The notes below the pieces were generated by a model. It worked only from the letters and a program-made list of their open reading frames with translations. It made no database searches and was not told the DNA's origin. Shown one piece after another: positions 10,240-20,616 of a DNA stretch of 64,000 nt. The position numbers and the translations under genes are program-made. Positions within the stretch are counted from its first letter, which is position 1, and every line of letters starts with the position of its first letter. The stretch covers positions 13,282,358 through 13,346,357 of the forward strand of contig NC_080543.1 of assembly GCF_028640845.1 (NCBI RefSeq). The letters run 5' to 3'. Source of the stretch: Ahaetulla prasina. Lineage: Eukaryota > Chordata > Lepidosauria > Squamata > Colubridae.

Positions 10240-10400
10240 TTTCTTCCAACAAGAGGATAGTCCCAAAGGTGCTTTTTCAAGAGGCAACTGGACTTTCTTG
10301 TTTTTTTTCTTTGAAGATGTTTCGCTTCTCAATCCGAGAAGCTTCTTCAGTTCTGACTGGATGGTGGCGAATGGAAGGATTTATATTCCTTGCAGACAGC
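10240..10400 (-). mobile_element. Penelope-like element end (type B) with hammerhead-like core, antisense
   Basis: On the minus strand CTGAAGA (10350-10344), a GCTTCT-class stem-loop and GAAAC lie in the order of a hammerhead ribozyme core, followed by 'AAAGTCCAGTTGCCTCTTGA'. A sense copy of the same sequence lies at 11745-11895, making an outer inverted pair around the inner palindrome. Assignment to Penelope-like elements rests on the reported presence of hammerhead motifs in that class. Confidence 0.5.
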
Positions 10401-10424
10401 TGTGGAGGGATTTATATACTATAT

Positions 10425-10428
10425 ATAA

Positions 10429-10474
<46 letters not shown>
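10425..10474. repeat. (TATATG)n microsatellite
   Basis: About eight TATATG/TATGTA units adjoin the left arm of the palindrome. A similar run lies beyond the right arm at 11322-11345. Confidence 0.9.
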
Positions 10475-10477
<3 letters not shown>

Positions 10478-11294
10478 GGTCTTTGGTTGTTCGGGTTTTC
10501 TCCCGTGTAAAATTGGAAATGTCTTGGCAACGTTTCGACGAAGTCTCATTCGTCATCTTCAGGCTTCAGCTTCGTGCTTCTGGAAGCAATGTGTGATTGC
10601 AGCTGTTTCTTCCTTTTAACTGCTAGTGGGGGCTTGAACTGATTGGGTGGGAGCTTGGCTGTGCTCTGATTGGATGGAGGTTTTTTTGTGCTCTGATTGG
10701 CTGGGGGTGTGTCCTGTGTGGGTGGGGGCTTGGTTGTGCTCAATTTAGTCTGTGTTGCAGGGGGATTTGAGCTGGTGAGCTGCATAGCTGTTGTTTGGAT
10801 GTCACCACCGCACATCCACCCAGAAAGCAGACCCAAACCCACACTGATCAGGAAGCACGACCAAGGACCAGAAGCCAGACCGCAGCTGCAACATTAGCCA
10901 TTTCAAACCCCTCCAATCCATACATGCAGCAGACTGACACCCACTATGAAGATGTAGCACCACCACAAAGCCAAACAACAGCTATGCAGCTCACCAGCTC
11001 AAATCCCCCTGCAACACAGACTAAATTGAGCACAACCAAGCCCCCACCCACACAGGACACACCCCCATCCAATCAGAGCACAAAAAAACCTCCATCCAAT
11101 CAGAGCACAGCCAAGCTCCCACCCAATCAGTTCAAGCCCCCACTAGCAGTTAAAAGGAAGAAACAGCTGCGATCACACATTGCTCCCAGAAGCACGAAGC
11201 TGAAGCCTGAAGATGACGAATGAGACTTCGTCGAAACGTTGCCAAGACATTTCCAATTTTACACGGGAGAAAACCCGAACAACCAAAGACCTAC
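10475..11294. repeat. Large inverted repeat, 324-bp arms, hammerhead-like core in each
   Basis: The arms are 10475-10798 and 10971-11294, in exact register (paired coordinates sum to 21769) with only a few mismatches. The spacer is 172 bp. In the right arm CTGAAGA (11207-11213), stem GACGAA/TTCGTC (11215-11220 with 11227-11232) and GAAAC (11233-11237) give a hammerhead-like order, with one extra base after CTGAAGA. The mirrored frames at 10546-10842 and 11000-11223 are therefore the same P/T/Q-rich translation on opposite strands, not two genes. Probably a Penelope-like terminal duplication in inverted orientation. Confidence 0.75.
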
Positions 11295-11379
11295 ATACAA
11301 ACACCCGTGAAAACCTCAGAAAACGTATATGTATATGTATATATATAATATATATTTGTATATATAAAAATATATAAAG

Positions 11380-11553
11380 TTAGAACAATCAATAAGTGGA
11401 ACAACTTGCCTGCAGAAGTTGTGAATGTTTGAACACTGGAAATTTTTAAGAAAATGTTGGATAGCCATTTGTCTGAAATGATATAGGGTTTCCTGCCTCG
11501 GCAGTGGGTTGGACTAGAAGACCTCCAAGGTCCTTTCCAACTCTGATATTATA
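11380..11553 (+). mobile_element. CR1 LINE 3' end
   Basis: Encodes a degraded '[13 protein letters not shown]' and ends in the CR1 tail GGTTGGACTAGAAGACCTCC. The microsatellite starts directly at the tail. Confidence 0.8.
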
Positions 11554-11745
11554 TTATATTATATTATATTATATTATATTATATTATATTATATTATATT
11601 ATATTATATTATATTATATTATATTATATTATATTATATTATATTATACTATAATATATTTTATTATATTATATTATATTATATTATATTACATTACATT
11701 ACATTACATTACATTACATTACATTACATTATATTATATTATATA
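11543..11745. repeat. (ATATT)n / (ATTAC)n microsatellite at a CR1 end
   Basis: About 30 pentamers of TATAT-T, with an internal shift to ATTAC units (11690-11730) and back. It translates as 'YIILYYIIL' and is not coding. Confidence 0.95.
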
Positions 11746-11895
11746 TAAATCCTTCCATTCCATATCATCCAGTCAGAGCTGAAGAAGCTTCTTGGATGAG
11801 AAGCAAAACGTCTTCAAACAAAAAACCAGAAAGTCCAGTTGCCTCTTGAAAAAAAGCACCTTTGAGACAACCATGACCTGGATGACTGCATCTTC
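11745..11895 (+). mobile_element. Penelope-like element end (type B) with hammerhead-like core
   Basis: CTGAAGA (11779-11785), stem GCTTCT/AGAAGC (11787-11792 with 11799-11804), then AAAAC where GAAAC is expected, then GTC. The G-to-A change would weaken a hammerhead core. It continues with AGTCCAGTTGCCTCTTG. Inverted partner of 10240-10400. Confidence 0.5.
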
Positions 11896-12047
11896 TCAGA
11901 CCTGTGTCAGGGAATTGCACAGCCGGCGTCCCAATGGAGTCAGAGATGCTGACACGAACTTGTAGTTTTATACACATAAATATATTTTACATGTATATTT
12001 ACAGTAAACAAGATAGTCAGGCATATCACTACATCATGAGATAAAAC

Positions 12048-12649
12048 CAATGGTGGGATTCAAATTTTTTTACTACCATTTCTGTGGGTATGGCTTGGTG
12101 GGCGTGGCAGGGGAAGGATACTGCAAAATCTCCATTCCCTCCCCACTCCAGGGGAAGGATATTGCAAAATCCCCATTTCCTCCCGATCAGCTGAGACTCG
12201 GTAGGCAGTGAATAGATGGGGGCGGGGCCAGTCAGAGGTGGTATTTAACGGTTCTCTGAACTACTCAAAATTTCCACTACCGGTTCTCCAGAATTGGTCA
12301 GAACCTGCTGAAACCCACCTCTGCAGGGGTCCCCAAACTCTGGGGGGTGGCCTGTTCAGAACAGAGCCATACAAGCAGCGGACAAGCAAGTGTGTGCATG
12401 CGAAGCTCCCCCCACACGAGCAGTGGCCGCTCATGCTTACGTGTGAAGCTCCCCTCACACTAGCAGTGATTGTGTGTGCCTGCTGCTCGCGCAAATGGAG
12501 CTACGTTCACTCACTTGCACCTGCCTACCATTCACAGGGAACTATCTCCTCCCACCCCCCGCACTGGGCAGCCAAGCCAGAAAGGTTGCGACCGCTCCAG
12601 AACTGGTCAGACTCCAGAACTGGTCAGAACCTAATGAATACCACCTCTA
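12048..12649 (+). mobile_element. Composite hAT MITE with perfect 8-bp duplication
   Basis: Flanked by GATAAAAC at 12040-12047 and 12650-12657. The ends are CAATGGTGGGATTC and GAATACCACCTCTA. A full family unit seems to end already at about 12325 (AACCCACCTCTG) and is followed by 'CAGGGGTCCCCAAACTC', another hAT-like end, so one element is nested in the other. The frames crossing it (12208-12654) are not coding. Confidence 0.7.
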
Positions 12650-12724
12650 GATAAAACGTTAGGTAAATCACAGAACAGCATACAGTACACACAGAAGAAG
12701 AAGCATACAGTACACACAGAAGAA

Positions 12725-13290
12725 GAAGCGTGCATAAGAGCACAAGCGTTCCTACCGTTCCTGTCCTAATGTTCCCTTTTATTGTATCCAATTCATATAG
12801 TTATTACATAAGGTAAAGGTAAAGGTTCCCCTCGCACATACGTGCTAGTCGTTGCCGACTTTAGGGGGCGGTGCTCATCTCCGTTTCAAAGCTGAAGAGC
12901 CAGCGCTGTCCGAAGATGTCTCTGTGGTCATGTGGCTGGCATGACTCAATGCCAAAGGCGCACTGAATGCTGTTACCTTCCCACCAAAGGTGGTCCCTAT
13001 TTTTTCTACTTGCATTTTTTATGTGCTTTCAAACTGCTAGGTTGGCAGAAGCTGGGACAAGTAACAGCAGCTCACCCCATTACACGGCAGCACTAGGGAT
13101 TCAAACCACTGAGCTGCCGACCTTTCGATTGACAAGCTCAACGTCCTAGCCCCTGAGCCACCGCGTCCCTTAGTTATTACATACTTATGCTTATATATAT
13201 GCTTATATATCGTATACTTATTTCATGGTTATGCTTATATATACTGTTGTGACAAAATAAATAAATAAATAATAAAATAAAATAAAAAGG
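12725..13290 (+). mobile_element. Jockey-type LINE 3' tail, split by a Sauria SINE
   Basis: Matches 2460-2640: 'GAGCACAAGCGTTCCTACCG', 'TATCCAATTCATATAG', TATAAGCATA-type sequence and an ACAAAATAAATAAATAAATA tail. The SINE occupies 12811-13170. Confidence 0.75.
12811..13170 (-). mobile_element. Sauria SINE
   Basis: Minus-strand order: tRNA-like head 'GGGACGCGGTGGCTCAGGGG', B box GGTTTGAATCCC, core 'CCCAGCTTCTGCCAACCTAG', BovB-like 3' domain 'GAGCACCGCCCCCTAAAGTC', and tail AGGGGAACCTTTACCTTTAC. TAGTTATTACATA is repeated exactly at 12798-12810 and 13171-13183, a 13-bp target duplication within the LINE tail. Confidence 0.9.
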
Positions 13291-13404
13291 GGTGGTGGGG
13301 GGAGGGAAACTCCCCCTTTACATTCAGCAACCAATCATAACATAGGTTGCCTCATGCAAGAGCCTGCACTCTCCAGTCAATCAACTACAACTGTGTGTTC
13401 TGGC

Positions 13405-13541
13405 CAGTGGTGGGATTCAGCCAGTTCGCACCATTTCGGGAGAACCGGTTGTTAACTTTCTGAGCAATTTGGCAAACTGGTTGTTGGAAGAAATCATTAG
13501 GGCAGAGAACCGGTTGTTAAATTACTTGAATCCCACCACTG
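13405..13541 (+). mobile_element. 137-bp hAT MITE
   Basis: CAGTGGTGGGATTCAGCC...TGAATCCCACCACTG is flanked by GTTCTGGC (13397-13404) and GTTCTTGC (13542-13549). It carries three copies of an 'AACCGGTTGTTAA' block. Confidence 0.85.
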
Positions 13542-13874
13542 GTTCTTGCCCATTTTACAGTTTACTGTTCCAGCTAGTAAATTCAATAGCTTAGCAAAAG
13601 GGTTAGTAGCAGTAGTAGAGATGGATAGTGGGATTATGTGATAGCACTTCCTCAATTGGTTCGACGGTCCTGCTGGAATTGTACGATTTGTCTTCCTATT
13701 AACATTGACATGCCTCTCCACACCATTGTAGAATGTTAAGCAGTATGCAAAAAAATACTCATATGATGCATATTAAGCAACTGTGTAGCTAAGCAGAAAG
13801 TCCATGTTGATAAAAGGGGAACTATTTTAAATATAAAGAGACAGGTTTTAGGATTGGGAGCACAAAATCCATTA

Positions 13875-14246
13875 CAGGTAATCCTCGACTTATGTCCAAA
13901 GTTGAGCCCAAAATTTCTGTTGCTAGGAGAGATATTTATTGAGTTTTGCATCATTTTAGGACCTTTCTTGCCACCGTGGTTAAGTGAATCACTGCAATTG
14001 TTAAGTTAATAACACAGCTATTAAGTGAATTTGGCTTTACTGAAACTGGATCCCTCGTTGATTTTGTTTGTCAGAAGGTTGCAAAAGGTGATTGCATGAC
14101 CCCGGAACACTGCAACACTGCAACTGTCATAAATATGAGTCAGTGCTACACTGGCCATAAATATGAAAAATAGTCATAAGTCCCTTCGCTGCCATTGTAA
14201 TTTCAAATGGTGACTAAACAAATGGTTGTAAGTTGAGGACTACTTG
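13875..14246 (+). mobile_element. Tigger-like (pogo/Tc1-mariner) non-autonomous element
   Basis: Inverted ends CAGGTAATCCTCGACTTA and TAAGTTGAGGACTACTTG lie between TA dinucleotides (13873-13874, 14247-14248). At 372 bp it has no transposase frame. Related copies are at 20327, 26369, 46190 and 61595. Confidence 0.75.
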
Positions 14247-14604
14247 TAGTTATTCAACAGAAAATAGAGCAGAAGGCATAATTGCCATCTTATTCTTTTC
14301 TCCATCCTCTTCGACACTTTTCCCTCCTCGAATCCAGAAATCATCCATCCAGCCTTTTCTTCTTCCATCAAAAAATCCATTTAAAATTGCCAGCCTTTCA
14401 AAAAGAAATATTTGTCATTTCCCCCCCTGACCCAACTGATCACCTTCACATTTTTCATAAATTCAGTTATAATCTATTCTTCCGCTGTAGCAGAAAGCAT
14501 GACAATATGCTCTTACAATGTTGTATACAGTAACATACAGACATAATTCCTTTCTTTTCCAAACTTCACCCTAGGTAAAGTTTAAAAGGTTGCCCTTTCT
14601 TTGG

Positions 14605-15145
14605 GTTAAACAAGATCATGTGAAGTGTTCATACCACTTTATAATGCCTTGGTAAGGCCACACTTGGAATATAGCATCCAGTTTTGGTCACCACGATGTA
14701 AAAAAGATGTGGAGACTCTAGAAAGAGTGCAGAGAAGAGCAACAAAGATGCTTAGGGGACTGGAGGCTAAAACATATGAAGAATGGTTGCAGGAACTGGG
14801 TATGTCTAGTTTAATGAAAAGAACTAGAGGAGTCATGATAGCAGTGTTCCAATATCTGAGGGGCTGCCACAAAGAAGAGGGAGTCAAGCTATTCTCCAAA
14901 ACACTTGAGGGTAGGACAAGAAGCAACGGGTGGAAACTAATCAAGCAACTTAGAACTAAGGAGGAATTTCCTGACAATTTATCAGTGGAATAATTTGTCT
15001 CCAGAAGTTGTGAATGCTCCAATACTGGAAGTTTTAAAGGAGATGTTGGATAACCATTTGTCTGAAGTGGTGTAGGGTTTCCTGCCTGGACAGGCATTTG
15101 GACTAGAAGACCTCCAAGGTCCCTTCCAACTCTGTTATTCTATTC
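14605..15145 (+). mobile_element. CR1 LINE C-terminal ORF2 and 3' end
   Basis: The frame at 14625-14993 reads '[20 protein letters not shown]', '[11 protein letters not shown]', '[12 protein letters not shown]', close to the CR1 copy at 46880-47860. A frameshift follows near 14985. It ends 'CCAACTCTGTTATTCTATTCT'. It is 5' truncated and lacks the catalytic region. Confidence 0.85.
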
Positions 15146-15651
15146 TAAGATAAGAAGAATGTGGAAATAATGCTCTCTCGACATCCCTCAGTCAGTCATC
15201 AAAGACATTTATTTTAATCGCTTTAAGGCAGAACAATTCTTAGGTGGATTCCTGTAGTTAACAGGGTGGGTTCTTGTCAATTTGTTCATTTCCATCCTAT
15301 AGTTAAAAAGAAAAGCAAGCAATTGCCAAGATCCCATGGATATAATGAAAGAGCAATCTCTGTGCATCTGTCTGCCTTATTTGGACAAGTCTTCTGATCA
15401 TTTCCACTGAAAAAGTCAGCTTTGTTTGTCTCTTCTTTGTCTTCCATTTCCTGAAGTCAAGTATCTTCAACAGGCATGAGAAGTATATCAAAGAGAAGAG
15501 GAGCATGTTAACTCCAGGATGAAAGTAAGGGTTTGGGTGGTTGCATTCTATAAATATTCCAACAATCAGTTTCATATCTCCTGGATTAACATGAAGAAGA
15601 GTATCTTCTGAACATAATTTTTCGTATTATTATAAATATTGTTGATTGGTT
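15146..15651. other. Unassigned stretch before the L2 LINE
   Basis: No recognised repeat or gene. The minus frame at 15303-15575 is hydrophobic in places but has no known motif. Confidence 0.35.
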
Positions 15652-15656
15652 GGCTC

Positions 15657-15676
15657 TGCGCATGCGCAAGATGGCG
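15657..15676 (+). promoter_or_regulatory. NRF1 and YY1 motifs at the L2 5' end
   Basis: TGCGCATGCGCA (15657-15668) is the palindromic NRF1 consensus. It overlaps AAGATGGCG (15668-15676), a YY1-type core. YY1 sites at the start of mammalian L1 help place transcription initiation. A similar role here is inferred. Confidence 0.5.
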
Positions 15677-15867
15677 CAGCGTTGAAGATTTGGTCTCGGC
15701 GTTTTGGATGGCCCTCCGAGGATGGTAGCATGAAAGCCGCCCACTTAGCCGTCTGCTGGCTCCGACCCGGACTGTCATCTAGTGGGGCAGCCATGGGAGA
15801 GGTTTTCGGACATTTTGATCCCACGGCTGCTGAGAACGGAGCCGGGTAAGCAGACGGCGGAATTCCG

Positions 15868-16760
15868 GTGGCCATGTTGTTTGCGGGCCCGGAGTGGAGT
15901 AGGGGCGGGGCGATGACTTGCTTTTCTCTCGGCCGTTTTTCGGCCGGGGTTTTGGCATCCTCTGGCTGGTCTGTCTCCGATTTTGCTTCGTCTTCGTCCC
16001 GTTCCACCTTAACATCGGGCTGTGCTTTACCATCCGGATTTGGGTTTTTGACCCGGACTGGAGGATGGAAACAGAGCAATAGAGGCGTTTTCATCTGCTT
16101 CCGGCCAGCCGTTTTTTGGCTTATTCCCCGCAGCCAGACTGTGATCATGGCGCCCTTCATATCCTCCTGCCTCTCGGAGAGGTTCAACCTGCTGGACAGG
16201 TTTGGCCCCTCGGAAGGAGAGGTTTGGAGAGACCTGGCCTCCGAACCGGGTAAGGATGTACTAAGGGGTGCTGGAGTTGGAGGGGCCCCCGGATTGCCTT
16301 CTGACCTGGGTTTGGAGGTGATGGTTGGAGGACAGTGGGAAGGCGACGGAGATATTATGGAATCATCTGCCTGCTGCCCCCCTTCGATGGTTTATCATCT
16401 ACTACGTCTCTCCTGGCCAGTTTGGGATTCTTGGCCGTTGGTGGGCCTTGGGCCCCTTAGAAGAGGCAGTAGCTCCGATGGGGGACGGAGGCTGACACTG
16501 GCTATGATTGGAACACCTTCCCCACTCCCTATACCATGATGCTGCTTCAGACTTCCGACAGACTATCATCTGGACTGTATGGTGTTTACTATTCTTGTCT
16601 GCCCTTATTGGGGACTAACAGCACTCTGGATTATTGTTTTGAGTCATCTTTAGGCCTGCCTTTTTATCCTAGTTTTTATTATCATCTGGAACTGTCATCT
16701 AATTGTTATCATCTTTGCCACTCGGAGATGGACCATCCTTTCGCCGACATGATCTTCCAT
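15868..16760 (+). other. L2 5' region, possible ORF1 relic
   Basis: The open frame at 15868-16539 (223 codons) and the opposite-strand frame at 15630-16187 both run through GC-rich sequence without a recognised domain. I favour 5' UTR or decayed ORF1. No RRM or zinc knuckle is visible. Confidence 0.35.
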
Positions 16761-16764
16761 TGTT

Positions 16765-18117
16765 ATGCGCTATTCCTCTCATGAACTCTTGCAACTGCGA
16801 GGTGCCCCCGCCTCGCAGGAACGGCCCGCCTCGTTACCAAGGGCCGGCCTCAATGACGGGTCTTGGGACCCACAGAGGTGGCATGCGAAAAGAAAGAGCC
16901 TTTGGGGTTTTTTAAATAGGGCACTTTTAAGGGGTGGGAGGGTTAGGGCGGGTATTGGGGGTAGCCCGTCGGGAGGGAGACCAGTTCCTGCGCGTGCTCG
17001 TGGTGACTATTTAACGGGTTCGGAGGTTAAGGGGGGAGGATGCGTTCCTTTCTGTGAGGGTGGTTCTATATGCACGGTAAGTGGGAGGGGTAGATATGGC
17101 GGAAGGGGGGGGTCGTATCGGTTTAGGGGGGCACGCGCTCGATGCTTGCAGGCGATCGCGTGCCCCGATCCCTCTGACTTCTCCCGTTCCCCGGATGGTC
17201 AAGACCCTCAGAGCCTGGGCCTTTGGCTTATGTTATGCAACGCACGGTCCGTGGCCAATAAGGCCCCCCTAATACATGATCTTATTCAGGGGGGCGCCGC
17301 GGATCTTATAGGCGTTACGGAGACCTGGTTGGGCACTGAAGGGGGCGTGCCCCTGGTCGAAATGTGCCCACTGGGCTTCCGTGCATTTCATCAGCCGAGG
17401 GCCCAGAGTAGGGGTGGCAGGGTGGCGGTTGTTATTAAAGAGAGTCTAGAGCCAAGGGAGACCACTGTGCCTCAGATTGCCGGGTGTGAATCCCTCTTTG
17501 TGAGATGGGGTCATAGGTGTCAGATGGGCTTGCTTGTCGCGTACCTGGCTCCTTGCTGCGTGACAGCTACCCTGCCCGAGCTCCTGGAGGTGCTTGCTGG
17601 GGTGGCAGTGGAGACCCCCAGACTTTTAGTCATGGGGGACTTTAACTTGCCATCTTCCGGCTCGTCATCGACGGCAGCTCGGGAGTTCATGGATTCCATG
17701 ACGGCCTTGGACCTGACCCAAGTAGTTGATGGCCCTACTCACATTGGGGGTGGCACTCTGGACTTGATTTTTGTCTCTGGTCAGTGGTTGAGAGATCTGG
17801 ACTTGGAGGAAATAGTCATTGAACCTTTGTCATGGTCAGATCACTCTCTTCTTCGCCTGGACTTTCTGACCGCTATTCCCCACCGCAGGGAGACGAAGCC
17901 GATACGTTGGTTCCGTCCCAGGCGCCTGATGGACCCGGAGGGGTTCCGGACGGAGCTTGGGCCATTTCCTGAGGGTCTGGCTCACGGCTCGGCTGAGGAA
18001 CTTGTTGCGGCCTGGGAACGGGCCGCGGCGGGGGCCTTAGACCGGGTCGTGCCTTTGCGGCCTCTGACCCGGCGCCGGTCCCAACCGCCCTTGGTTCTCC
18101 GAGGAGCTGAGGGATGA
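16765..18117 (+). pseudogene. L2 ORF2 N-terminus: endonuclease domain
   Basis: This 450-codon frame carries an exonuclease/endonuclease/phosphatase-type domain. 'NARSVANKAPLIHDLI' is its first strand (about 17235), then 'VTETWL' (catalytic E), 'VMGDFNLPSS' (about 17626-17655) and 'WSDHSLLRLDF' (about 17836; the SDH catalytic end). The enzyme would nick target DNA to start reverse transcription. The first ~150 residues (R/G-rich) are not conserved in any way I recognise, so the true start is uncertain. Reading frame is lost at about 18085-18113, where 'WFSEELRDEA' continues in another frame. Confidence 0.85.
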
Positions 18118-18644
18118 AGCGCCAGAGAAGACGCCTAGAGAGTTCTTGGAGGTCTAGCCATTCGGAAGCTGATCGGACACTAGTGAAGTCCTATACTAGG
18201 ACTTACCTAGTGGCATTGAGGGAAGCGAGGCGTAGCTACGCCTCCTCCCTCATTGCATCGGCAGATAACCGCCCAGCCGCCCTGTTTCGGGTGACTCGCT
18301 CCCTCTTACATCAGGGGGAGCGGGATGACCCGTTGCAGGGACGTGCTGAGGAGTTTAACGGTTATCTATACGATAAAATCGTTCAGCTTCGGGATGGTCT
18401 GGACCAGAATTGTAGTGACGCGGGTGAGACGCCGGAGGGCGGTCTTGGTGACATTTTATGGGATGAGTTTGACCCTGTGGCTCCCGAGGACATGGACAGG
18501 TTGTTGGGTAGGTTGAATGCCACCACGTGTTTACTGGACCCGTGCCCCTCCTGGTTGGTGCTGGCCACTCAGGAGGTGACACGAGGCTGGCTCCAGGCAA
18601 TTACAAGCGCTTCTTTGGTGGAGGGAGTCTTCCGGCCGCCTTGA
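18114..18644 (+). pseudogene. L2 ORF2 linker region, second frame
   Basis: The frame continues the ORF2 protein ('SEADRTLVKSYTRTYLVALR', 'GYLYDKIVQLRDGLDQNC', 'NATTCLLDPCPSWLV'), the region between endonuclease and RT. It is matched by the minus-strand frame at 30168-30470 of the inverted copy. It breaks again near 18640. Confidence 0.8.
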
Positions 18645-20022
18645 AAGAGGCGGTGGTGAGACCCTCCTCAAGAAGCCTTCCTGACCCGCTGTTTTAGGTA
18701 ATTATCGTCCGGTCTCCAACCCGCTCGCGAAGGTTGTAGAGAGTATGGTGGCATATCAGTTTCCCTTACACCTGGATGAAACTGTCTATCTAGACCCGTT
18801 CCAGTCCGGTTTCCGGCCCGGTTACAGCACTGAGACGGCTTTGGTCGCGTTGGTGGATGATCTCTGGAGGGCCATAGGGGTTGTTCCTCTGCCTTGGTCC
18901 TATTAGACCTCTCAGCGGCTTTTGATACCATCGACCATGGTATCCTGCTGCGCCGGTTGGGGGGATTGGGAGTGGGAGGCACCGTTTATCGGTGGTTCTC
19001 CTCCTATCTCTCCGATCGGTCGCAGACGGTGTTGACGGGGGCAGAGGTCGGCTCCGAGGCGCCTCACTTGTGGGGTGCCGCAGGGGTCGATTCTCTCGCC
19101 CCTTCTGTTCAACATCTATATGAAGCCGCTGGGTGAGATCATCAGTGGCTTCGGTGTGAGGTACCAGCTGTACGCTGATGACACCCAGCTGTACTTTTCC
19201 ACACCGGGCCACCCCAACGAAGCTATCGAAGTGCTGTCCCGGTGTTTGGAGGCCGTACGGGTCTGGATGGGGAGGAACAGGCTCAAGCTCAATCCCTCCA
19301 AGACAGAGTGGCTGTGGATGCCGGCATCCCGGTACAGTCAGCTGAGTCCTCGGCTGACTGTTGGGGGTGAGTCATTGGCCCCGATGGAAGGGGTGCGCAA
19401 CTTGGGCGTCCTCCTGGATGCACGGCTGTCTTTTGAAGATCATTTGACGGCCGTCTCCAGGAGAGCTTTCCACCAGGTTCGCCTGGTGCGCCAGTTGCGC
19501 CCCTTTCTAGACCGGGATGCCCTATGCACGGTCACTCACGCCCTCGTGACGTCTCGCCTGGATTACTGCAATGCTCTCTACATGGGGCTCCCCTTGAAGG
19601 GCATCCGGAGACTGCAGTTAGTTCAGAATGCAGCTGCGCGGGTTATAGAGGGAGCCCCTCGTGGCTCCCGTATGACACCTATCCTGCGCAGACTGCACTG
19701 GCTACCTGTGGCCTTCCGGGTGCGCTTCAAGGTGCTGGTAACCACCTTTAAAGCGCTCCATGGCATAGGGCCGGGTTATCTACGGGACCGCCTACTGCTA
19801 CCAAATACCTCTCACCGACCCGTGCGCTCTCACAGAGAGGGACTCCTCAGGGTGCCGTCAGCTAGGCAGTGTCGTCTGGCGACGCCCAGGGGAAGGGCCT
19901 TCTCTGTGGGGGCTCCCACCCTCTGGAACGAACTCCCCCCAGGACTCCGTCAACTTCCGGACCTCCGAACCTTCCGTCGCGAGCTCAAGACGCATTTATT
20001 CATCTGTGCAGGACTGGCTTAG
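18645..20022 (+). pseudogene. L2 ORF2 reverse transcriptase and C-terminus
   Basis: RT is split over frames. 'FQSGFRPGYSTETALVALVD' lies around 18800, 'VLLDLSAAFDTIDHGILLRR' at 18894 onward, and the long frame 19075-20022 begins with 'PQGSILSPLLFNIYM'. The latter holds the catalytic YADD (19171-19182) and the L2-typical 'LDYCNALYMGLP', 'LQLVQNAAARVI', 'LHWLPV' and 'WNELP'. The YADD box is intact but the shifts upstream abolish a full enzyme. Confidence 0.9.
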
Positions 20023-20204
20023 ATTTTTAAATTTGTAGTTTTTAAATTTATAGGGGTTTTAAATTTGGTTTTAAGATTTATATTTACATTTTTTAATATT
20101 TGGCATTAGAATAAGTTTTTTAATAGTTATTTTAATTGTATATAAATGTTTTATGTGCCTGTGAACCGCCCTGAGTCCTCCGGGAGATAGGGCGGTATAT
20201 AAAT

Positions 20205-20270
20205 TTGAATAAATAAATAATAAATAAATAAATAAATAAATAAAATAAATAAATAAATAAATAAATTTCA
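20205..20270 (+). repeat. (AAATA)n tail of the L2 LINE
   Basis: AATAAATAAATAAATA repeats end the element. L2 elements end in short tandem repeats rather than poly-A. Confidence 0.85.
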
Positions 20271-20326
20271 TATAATTCAGGTGGCCACCAAGAGCATAAT
20301 GGCACCTAAACCAATAGCATCTAATA

Positions 20327-20616
20327 TAGGTAGTCCTCGACTTACAAGAGCTCACTTAGTAAGCATTGGAAGTTACAAAGGCACTGAAAAAAAGTGACTT
20401 ACGACTATTTTTCACACTTAAGATCTTGCAGCATCCCCCAAGTCACATGATCAAAATTAAAATGCCTGATAACGGATTCATCTTTATAATGGTGGTAGTG
20501 TCCTGGGGTCACATGACCCCAGGACCTTATGTGAACTTCTGACAAGCAAACTCAATGTCTCATTTAGCAACAGAAATTTTGGGCTCAATTGTGGTTGTAA
20601 GACAAAGACTACCTAT
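20327..20616 (+). mobile_element. Tigger-like element
   Basis: Ends TAGGTAGTCCTCGACTTAC and AAGACTACCTATG. The interior shares 'GTCACATGATCAAAATTAA' and 'TTTGGGCTCAATTG' with the other copies. The outermost bases are mutated. Confidence 0.6.

Larger units (their letters stand above)
11896..13740. mobile_element. Interspersed unit (family 3), heavily disrupted
   Basis: Segments 11896-12047, 12650-12724, 13291-13404 and 13542-13740 match, in order, the unit at 27395-28430 (landmarks 'TGTCA(A/G)GGAATT', 'ACTTGTAGTTTTATA', 'CAACCAATCA', 'TGCCTCATGCA'). It may be an LTR, since it has TGTCAGG at one end, but this is unproven. A 602-bp MITE, a LINE tail with a SINE inside, and a 137-bp MITE interrupt this copy. 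Confidence 0.55.
15652..20275 (+). mobile_element. Near-complete L2-clade LINE
   Basis: About 4.6 kb: a GC-rich 5' region from about 15652, apurinic-type endonuclease and reverse transcriptase frames, and a 3' UTR ending 'CCGCCCTGAGTCCTCCGGGA' plus an AAATA repeat tail. The 5' limit is set by the sharp rise in GC and by regulatory motifs, not by a target duplication, which I could not find. Coding is interrupted by several frameshifts, so the copy is dead, yet domains are long and easily read, suggesting fairly recent insertion. A truncated inverted copy lies at 28437-30497. Confidence 0.85.

Noticed and set aside
10546..11223. Two P/T/Q-rich proteins of similar sequence on opposite strands
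   Set aside because: They are the same sequence read from the two arms of an inverted repeat, without any known domain.
11504..11782. 92-codon Tyr/Ile/Leu-rich frame resembling a membrane protein
   Set aside because: Translation of an ATATT microsatellite.
15630..16187. 185-codon minus frame with charged linker-like composition
   Set aside because: Lies in the GC-rich 5' region of a plus-strand L2 LINE. GC richness alone makes stops rare, and there is no domain.
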